From NCBI RefSeq assembly GCF_022965805.1, contig NC_133109.1, forward strand, positions 2,953,869 to 3,017,868: 64,000 bases of DNA, given 5' to 3'. Positions 56,098-64,000 of the stretch are shown piece by piece; the first letter of the stretch is position 1; each line of letters begins with the position of its first letter. The notes beneath the pieces were generated by a model. The model had not been told where the DNA came from and did no database searches. It saw nothing but the letters and a program-made list of their open reading frames with translations. The position numbers and the translations under genes are program-made. The stretch comes from Primulina eburnea (lineage: Eukaryota; Streptophyta; Magnoliopsida; Lamiales; Gesneriaceae).

Positions 56098-57510
56098 TAC
56101 TGTACACGCGAACTTACGAAAATTTCTGTACATGCTTTGCTTAACATTCTAGACTCGGTTTCACGGACCATGAAACGGCACCACGAGACACTTCTTAGAA
56201 CACTAAGCATTATACCAACCCAAGCGAACATTAAAATTACCCCAAGGGTGACAATCCACAACCAACGACACAAATCGGGCTTTTGACACCAATTTCCTTC
56301 CTACGACGCTTAATTCGACTTGGTGCCTAACGACGCAACACCAAACGTTAATGATCAACCCAACAACATAAACAAGGTACCTATATGCAGCAGCGATCAC
56401 CCGTCGAGTCCCAACGAAGCTTGCAACAATAAAACTTGAAGAACACATCAATATCGTAAGTTTTCTGAAAACGCAGTTTGAGAAGTCGCACGAAAAACAT
56501 CATAACTCACTCAATTTTCATCCAAAAATCTCGAATTTTATATCAAATCGAAGGCATCGAAAAGTTCTACAATTTTATAGTTGAAATTTTTCTCAAATTA
56601 TGTACCGCAAATTCGCAGTTTAAACGGGAACAGTAAAAACGTGATTTTTAGATCTAAAAAGGGCTCCAAAAGCGATTTAAACACGATTGCTCAAACTTCT
56701 ACACAACATACACATGGTTTTATGCATAAATAACAACGCACGCATAATATGACATGATCGATGCATCAAGAACAGAATATACGTGCCTTTTGATATCAGA
56801 CGTTACCGAAACGGCGTTACCGAAGCGGAGATGGAAGCGAGGTTGATCCGGAACGACCGTGGCACTAAAATCCTTGAAAGATTCACACGAAAATTGCTGG
56901 GAGATGGAGAAGGGAGGGGGCGGCTGCTCTATGAGTGAAGAACCCTAGTTTTTGCTCTTTTAAAAATAATAAAACTTGAATTGGTGAAGTGTGTGTGTTT
57001 GTGCGTTCTCTAGTGTGTGTAGAATGTGTGTGTGCGTGTGTTAGTGGGTGTGTGCGTGTGTTTAGGTGTTTAATTGGGAGATAATTTAGCTTAGTTAATA
57101 ATTAACACTACTTTAAAAATACTAACTCTCCCTTAACTATAGCACATCCTCTAATAAAATTTAAAAGGTACATGATCTAGACTTTAAAAGTTTTAAATTC
57201 TAAAATTCCACCCAATAATTAAACTAGGCTTTAAAATGCTAACCACATAATAATTAGTTAAAAATACCAACTTTAAAATTGCCACAAATCGTCACCGGGT
57301 CTTTTCCTCAATCTCGCCTCGAATGAATGCCTGATACATGGAACTCGAAAAATAACATTTTAACGTGCATCACAAAAACATGAATAATTTAAAATAATGC
57401 ATTTAAATAAATCCTGCACTACTAAGACTCGTTTTAAAATTAAATAAATGCTTTAATAATTAATTATATGCATGGGTTATACGTGTACTGAATTTGGGCA
57501 CTACATGCGG

Positions 57511-59932
57511 TTTATGTTTAACTGCTTTTATTATTTAAGGATTTACTGTTTTAAAAACTAGATTAAATTGCATGTTGGTTACGTTTGGAATTGGACGTGT
57601 CTAAGAATTTGAATATTGGGCTTTAGGAGAAGTTGATAAAGATTTGATTATATTGATTTTAGGTTAGAAGTACTGATGTTCTAATATTTGGGGTAATAAG
57701 TTAATCTTGAAAATTATGAATGTTTTTGGGACTTGTAGGTTTTCTAAGAAATTACTGATGTTTCGTGGTTGCTAGCCGAGTTAATTTTTGAGTATTCCTT
57801 GTAAGAATTAATGATTCGAAGACTACGGCGATCTTTGGAAGTATAAAAAAAACATAAAATTATTTAGGATGCATGTTCTACCTAGTTGGATTTAAGTATT
57901 GAATTGCATGAATTGAGAATTTTAAAGATCTAATTGTAATAACCAATAATTTGAGGACCTAAGTGAAAAAATAAAATTCTAAGGGACTATTTCGAATTTA
58001 CCAAACTTTGAGATTAAATTTTTAGTTTTGAGAATTTTAAGGTTTAATGAGGCCAAATCGAAAATTTTATGGGGACAAAAATGCAAATTTCGAGGAATTA
58101 TAGGGCCAAAATTGTAATATTCGAGAATTTTAAGGACCAAATTGCAAATTTTGATGTTTTGAGGATTAAATTCGAACTTTTAAGGAATACTTGGGTAAAA
58201 TCAGTAATTTTCGAGGTTATAAGAATTGATCTTGGGTCTAATAATTTTAAGAGTATTGAACTTTATGTTACGAGAAACCTATAAAATAGAATTAGGAACG
58301 CCGAGAACTTTTGGGTAATTATGGAATTTAGGAAAAAATTGGATAATTTTTGAGAAATTGTGAATTAATGTTGCAATTTTTAAGAAATTTGGGGATTTGT
58401 TTAGCAGTAAGTGAGAATCGAATGGTTTAAATGACCGCAAATTTTGATGATTTAGATTTGAAAGGATATTTGGAACCTTGAGATATCTGAGTTATAATAT
58501 TGTAAGAAATGGTAATCAAGGACATTGTAGGATTAATCAATCTTGGGATTGAAAATGTAAGTGTTAGTGAAATAATATTTTGGTAAATTAGGAATTTAAA
58601 GTAATGACAATTTAAGGTGAAGTTGTTCAGTTTGTGAAGTTATAAGAGTAGACATGGAGCTAACAAATTTTGGGAACTTAAGTTTGATGTATCATAATTT
58701 TTAATCGTGGTCTTAAGAGTTAAAATTATACCTTTGTTGGAATTTAAATTTTCTAGAAAATTGAGTATTATTGATGGTTAGGTTACTCGATAGACGCATT
58801 AAGAAATTGAGGTAGGCACTTTGTCTTGAGGAAATTTTTGTAAGCCATTAAGAAACTTTGGAATAAGTGAATATGTGTGTTGGAATTCTGTTATCTAATA
58901 TTATTTGGATTTCGTAAGCTTGAATTTTAATTTTATGAAATAGGTGTTTGTACGGAAAATTTTAGGTGAAAAAAATAAATAAATAAATAAAAAGAGAATT
59001 AGTGGTGTTCAACATAGGTTACCAGTGAACGAATATTAAGATTTTTACCGAGTAAGAAATTTAAAACCTTGATATAGAAATTCTAGACTTCTATGGGTTA
59101 TAAGTAAAGTTGATTTATTAGAGTTAGTCTAACATTAACATGGGATAATTTAGTAAGTTTTATACGCTAGAAGTAATTAAGTATTGAGGATACGTAAGTA
59201 TGCGACATTCGTTCCAATGAGGAAAGTCAATAGTCTTAGGCCTCAACTCTATTGCAATTTGGAAGATAATAGTTTAAGTATGTAATTGGTGTTAGAATGA
59301 TTTTATTACTTAGGTAGAAGATTGATATTATATATTTTGGGTGTTATGGATTATCACTACTCGAAATTTAAGATTTACAACAATTTAATATTTGGGATGT
59401 ATTTTTAAATAATTAAGTGACATAAGTTTGGTGTCGTAAGACAAGATTTGATTCAAGGATCTTAGGTTAATATTATTATGGGGTTGAAGTAAGGTTTAAC
59501 TTCTAAGTGTAATACCAAGGATAGAAGTCGATTAGTAAATTTTGGTGCTAAGGTTTCTTAGGTTGAAGTGCATAAATACAAATTTAATAAGTCAATGAAC
59601 ATTATGGGTATAATATAAGAAAAGTAAGACGCAATAAAATTTGGACTGCCATTTCTAATATTGAGAAGTTTGAGAAAAGTTGAAATTCAAGGTTATAGAA
59701 AAATGGAACTAGGTCACCATGGGTCGTTATAAGTTGAGTTTCACAAACGAGGATTTAAAAGGTAGCGTTCATCGGGACCAATGAGACATAAGGACATCTT
59801 AAGATTTATTATTTTATCAGAGTAGCGCAGCGGAAGCGTGAATTATTGGAATATTAGAATTAAGAGTCTAAAATTTCTGTTTATCGAGGTAAGCGAATTT
59901 CGGGGACGAAATTCAATTTAAGGGGGGGAGAT
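57511..59932 (+). other. Internal region of the outer non-autonomous element
   Basis: About 2.4 kb, AT-rich, rich in stops in all frames. Repeated phrases such as AGGACCAAATTGCAAATTTT and GAGAATTTTAAGG between 57950 and 58200 suggest old short repeats. No gag or pol motif seen. Ends in the polypurine tract at 59919-59932, preceded by a GGGGACGAAATTC phrase commonly found before gypsy polypurine tracts. Confidence 0.55.
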
Positions 59933-62900
59933 TGTAACGTCTCGAAAATCGAAAAGTCCACATAAATCACATGCATGCAAATTATAAAATTCTTTGGTAT
60001 TTTATTAAATTCTTTTAAAGCATAAAATGTGTTTTTATTTTATTAAATTGTGTTTAATTATTTTTATGTATTTTATGCATTATTATTGCATGAAAGGATT
60101 TAATTCATGAAATTTTAAAAGTTCATGCGCTTTGATTTTTAAGTTTCATTTCGCGCTCGAACGAGGAACGGAGACCGGAGAATTTTCAAGAAAATAATTT
60201 TTATTACACGATTAATTTTTATTAATTAATATAAGATGTTTTAAAGATATTTTTCATGAATTGGAATTTATTGGGTATTTTTAACCGCAAGATTTTAATT
60301 TTTATCGGTACGCAAATTTTAGCAAATCGTAGAAATTTTTGAGGGTTCGGCTAATATTTTCAAAAATTTTCCAACGCTAAATATTTTCGGGAGTATGTTT
60401 GCATTTAATGAGCCAACTTTTAAGCTCGTTGGACTTAAAACTCTTTTAATCTTTTAATTAAACCATTTAGGGTCATTAGTTATTTGATTAATAATTAATT
60501 AAATATTATAATGACTACCCTACACCCATTATTACCTTTTCCAACAGCCGACACCCCATTTACAATTCATTATCTTCGGTTTCAGAACCTCCATGGCATT
60601 CATCCATCGACCAAGCTCATTTCTCCTTCAAGAAAAATTCCCCGGCTTGTTTACCGATGATCGTTCTTCGGTTTTCTTTCGAATTAATTACCAGGCACGC
60701 TGTGTACTTTCCTTGCTGCATCATTCACGTCATAAATATGTTTTTTTTTGGGTGTTTCGTGTGTTTAGTTTCGATCCATGCAAAGTTTTCAGTTTATGGT
60801 TCGGTTGACTTGAATTATGCTTAAATCCTTGCACCTCTCACGTTTTAATTCATTGTTGTGAAAGGGCTGTGTTTTCTGAATTATGGTGCAAGGGGGCTGC
60901 TGTATTAGGATGGCAAGGGGCTGTACAGATCTTGGTTGTTGAGGTTTAGGTGCTGGTGTGTTAAGGTCGACGATCGTGCTGTTTAGAAGCTGGAGACGGG
61001 TGGAGCTCGGGTTGATAGCTTAGATCGAAGGTTGCTTCTTGGGTGGCCGAGGGTTAAGGATGGCAGGATCGGGAGATTCGATTTATCAGGGATTTAATTT
61101 TTTGGGACATTTTTAGGAGTTTGGTAAGTTTCGGATCAAAATAATGAGTTTTGGATTTATCAGGGATTTAATCGTCGCACGAAAAGTTAATTAAGGTGGG
61201 AAGCTTGCTGGAATTTTCCAGCAACTATTCAGGACTTTATTCAAGTTTCTAAGGGCTCAATTTGTGATCTTTAGGACATTTAGATGTTCACTAAGGGTTG
61301 TAAAAAGTTGGGGAAATTTTGGTTAAGTTTCAAGTCGATTCGGGTTAAAACCGGGACTCCGGTCCAAGTTTTAAAACGAATCGGTTAAGTTATGAAATGA
61401 GCTCGAGTTTACATCTAGGAATGCTTATAAATATTTTTTGGGACATTTTTAGGAGTTTGGTAAGTTTCGGATCAAAATAATGAGTTTTGGATTTATCAGG
61501 GATTTAATCGTCGCACGAAAAGTTAATTAAGGAATTAATTGAAAACGCCTAGACTTAAGCTTAATAAAATTATGGAAAATTATATTTAAGCTCAAATAAT
61601 TATTAGAATTCTCAGTTTTTAATTCGGAAATTTTATGCTAAGGTTTGGTTTAATTCGGGATTAAAGCGCATTAAGATGTTATATTTAAAGATTAATTTAA
61701 AAGTCATCGATTTATGCCAAATAAAAATATGAGAAAATTCATGTAGGCTTAAATAATTATTTGGGGCATGTTAGGGTCAATGGAATTAAGAAAATGTCAA
61801 AAACGTGGAATTTTACGTTTAGGGGTGAAACGATAATTTTTGGGTTTCTAGCGGCAAAATAGTCATTTTGCACCCGGGGTGAGATTTTGGTCCTGGCAGC
61901 GCCCTGAGCACATTTTATCATATTTTAAATGTTTATGCATCATGAATATGATTTTTATGAAATTATGAAAATACGTTGCATGCTTGATTTTAAAGAAAAT
62001 TTACGTATATGCATGATTTTGATAAGTGATGAAAATGATGATGTTTTTGAAGGATGGGAGTTGGTTGTGACTGACGATATATGTATACGATGATATGATT
62101 GGAGATATCGTGAGGGAAAAGGCCCCAGAGGGAGCCCGTTTACTGGGAGAAGGCCCCAGAGGGAGCCCGACGATCGTATTTCCATTGACATGATATGAGA
62201 TATGATGAGCTGAGGCCAAGGCTCAGTGGACGGGTAATGCTGTCGCTGATGTCCCCGCCGCCGGGTACCGCGGTTTTATAGATGGATCCATCGATAGAGC
62301 TGATACGATAGAGCTGATACGAAAGTCACAACTAATGAACTGAATTCAATTAAAAAGAACACGTATACGTATATGATGACATGAGATGATATGTTTTGAC
62401 ACGATATGATTTTACACGACACGTATACGTATATGATGACATGAGATGACATGCTTTGGCACGATACGATTTTACACGACACGTTTACATTATGCTTTTA
62501 AGTTCATGAAAGATATGTTGAGTATGATATTTTTCACTGCTGTGTGCTATGTATATGTACTTGTTATTAACGGTGCAGGTGTGTTGAGTCTTTAGACTAA
62601 CTAGGCGTGTGTGATGCATGTGAGCTTAATGATGAGGAGACTGGAGGTGTCGAACTCTGAGTAGGCAGACCTGGTGCGGTGACATGACCCGAGGACCACA
62701 TGTTTTCCGCATTACGATTATGAGATTGAGAGGAGATAATATTTTCATGCGTTGATGATTTTAAGATTTTTACTCATTTATGTTTACGCATGATTTTGGG
62801 ACGAGTATTGTTATTTTAAATTGTATTATTTTTACGGTCATATAATTACGATTACAGATAAATGTCTTTTGAAAATACGAGCTGTTTAAAAAAAAAAAAA

Positions 62901-62939
62901 CTATTCCGCACTTTAAAAAAAAACGAGTGAGACGTCACA
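59933..62939 (+). repeat. 3' LTR of the outer element (rearranged, about 3.0 kb)
   Basis: Matches the 5' LTR closely except at 61081-61196, where about 335 bp (44740-45073 in the 5' LTR) are replaced by about 116 bp copied from further downstream in the same LTR (compare 61430-61535). In this copy the hairpin arm is altered (AGACTAA instead of AGACTCA, near 62593-62599). Confidence 0.9.
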
Positions 62940-62983
62940 TAGATACTCGATCGGTACATAAACCTGAACTGACTTGATCTGAT

Positions 62984-63419
62984 TGTTGGGAAAAATACCG
63001 AAGCGATGTCGATCATGATGATAATATAATATAAAAAATATCGCGGAATAAAATAATCAACAAGAATTCATCCAAGATAGGCAACGTCCATGGAGCACTG
63101 CAACTTTTATAACTGGAAGAAATATTACAACAAGTGTATACACCAATACACTCAATATTTCTCACTCTCAATCCGAGTATACCGAGAAAAAAATTTCTCT
63201 AACTCGCACTCAAGAAAAAACACACTCTTTTTTTCTATGCACTCTATTTTTATAAAAACTGAAAAGCTTTTGATTCTAAGATACAATAATTGAAGGAATT
63301 GAGTCTAATTATAACTAATTCCCTCGTTCAACTTTATAAATAATTCGATGTGGGATATGTGGTTTTTATTATTTTATTTAATGTGGGTCTCACCCCATTA
63401 AATTAAATGTCACCTAACA
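62984..63419 (-). mobile_element. Probable copia solo LTR, minus strand
   Basis: Plus-strand TGTTGGGAAAAAT...GTCACCTAACA; on the minus strand it reads TGTTAGGTGAC...TTTTTCCCAACA, a common copia LTR end, with a TTATAAAAG-like box and TTATTCCGCG near its 3' end. No target duplication is evident (CTGAT against ATTTT) and no internal sequence adjoins, so it could be a decayed solo LTR. Confidence 0.6.
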
Positions 63420-63486
63420 ATTTTTTCACTTGAATACTTGATTTCAATCAGGTCTTCACACCATCAGTGTAGCAGCTCATACCTCC

Positions 63487-64000
63487 TGTAGAGCCTAAAT
63501 TCAGTACACGTATAACCCATGCATTTATTTAATTATTAAAACATTTATTTAATTTTAAAATGAGTCTTAGTGGGGCATGATTTATTTAAATGTATTATTT
63601 TAAATTGTTTATGTTTATGTGATGCACGTTAAAATATTTTTCAAGTGTCATGTTTCAAGCGATCATTCGAAGTGGGATCGAGGAATAGAGACCAGTGACG
63701 AGTTTGAAAATTTTTAAATGCGGCATTTTTATGTTGAGTTGAGGTTGGAGAATTTAAATAAATTATAAATTTTAGCATTTTATAGCCTCATTTAATTAGG
63801 TGATTTTAAGATTTTAAAAGTTAAAATTAGTGTGTACTTATTTTTAATTGAGGAGTTTGATTAAATTAGTGTGAGTTAACTTTTGTCAGAATTTTTAATT
63901 AGTTAAATTAACACCAATTACTCCTAATTAAAACACACACACGTTACACACACTCACACACACTCACACGTTTTTAGACACACCAAAACACACAACACAC
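63487..64000 (+). repeat. Partial LTR, same family as the middle-layer solo LTR
   Basis: TGTAGAGCCTAAATTCAGTA and the following 250 bases (GTATAACCCATGC, GAGTCTTAGT, GATGCACGTTAAAAT) match the reverse complement of 57505 downward; the CA-rich run at 63935-64000 corresponds to the GT-rich run at 56990-57066. It continues beyond the window. Confidence 0.85.

Larger units (their letters stand above)
46973..57505 (-). mobile_element. Solo LTR of a second gypsy family, minus strand (middle layer)
   Basis: Plus-strand ends TGTAACGAACC and GGGCACTACA with a perfect TGCGG duplication (46968-46972 and 57506-57510). Excluding the inner element it is about 2.7 kb. The minus-strand start (TGTAGTGCCCAAATTC) matches the partial LTR at 63487 (TGTAGAGCCTAAATTC). 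It carries palindrome array E, a GT-rich run (56990-57066) and hairpin TGAGTCT/AGACTCA (47285-47300). No internal sequence of its own is present. Confidence 0.85.
43597..62939 (+). mobile_element. Non-autonomous gypsy-like LTR element (outer layer of the nest)
   Basis: LTRs begin TGTAACGTCTCG and end GAGTGAGACGTCACA, flanked by a perfect TAGAT duplication (43592-43596 and 62940-62944). PBS at 46811-46822 and a polypurine tract TTAAGGGGGGGAGA (59919-59932) are intact. Once inner insertions (46973-57505) are set aside, the internal region is only about 2.6 kb and shows no gag or pol motifs, so it is either a LARD-like non-autonomous element or one decayed beyond recognition. LTR-to-internal proportions (about 3 kb each) favour the former. 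Confidence 0.85.

Overview
This window is nuclear DNA of a higher plant, most likely a eudicot. It is AT-rich, intron-bearing and packed with LTR retrotransposons of plant lineages: Ty1/copia, Ty3/gypsy Tat-type, and Ty3/gypsy Tekay-type chromoviruses. Primer sites complementary to initiator-Met tRNA (TGGTATCAGAGC) recur throughout. There are no operons, CRISPR arrays or prokaryotic genes. Only one host gene can be supported, and it is broken.

Layout. 1-2106: 5' end of a decayed copia element (gag with two zinc knuckles). 2107-7128: minus-strand Tat-type gypsy fragment (LTR, downstream plant-transposon ORF, integrase). 7134-14512: plus-strand Tat-type fragment with the same architecture, interrupted by a chromovirus-type solo LTR (7431-8776); the two Tat fragments meet head to head inside integrase. 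14513-20382: AT-rich intergenic DNA with a perfect 49-bp foldback and microsatellites. 20433-35373: a four-exon host gene of unknown family whose first exon is split by a 13.6-kb gypsy insertion (20894-34482, TSD AGCGC). That element holds three near-identical copies of a decayed pol region separated by 354-bp U3 fragments. 35953-36134: Mutator-like MITE. 36503-39282: minus-strand copia fragment. 39900-41240: probable second copia remnant. 42017-42173: second copy of the MITE, with its empty site recognisable elsewhere in the window. 42560-43301: TRIM-like chimeric LTR element. 43597-62939: three-level nest, namely a non-autonomous gypsy-like element (TSD TAGAT) containing a minus-strand solo LTR (TSD TGCGG) containing a Tekay-type gypsy element whose single gag-pol frame is broken only by three stop codons. 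62984-63419: copia solo LTR. 63487-64000: start of another LTR of the same family as the middle nest layer.

Structural signals not explained by ordinary annotation: (1) the triplicated internal region; (2) arrays with a period of about 71-73 bp made of palindromic hairpins, found in three LTR families with two unrelated palindrome sequences, and in both Tat fragments placed both in the LTR and between integrase and the downstream ORF; (3) a short hairpin with compensatory substitutions about 285-340 bp before the 3' end of the LTR in four gypsy LTR families, with a weaker form in a fifth. All coordinates and comparisons were made by eye, so identity levels are qualitative.
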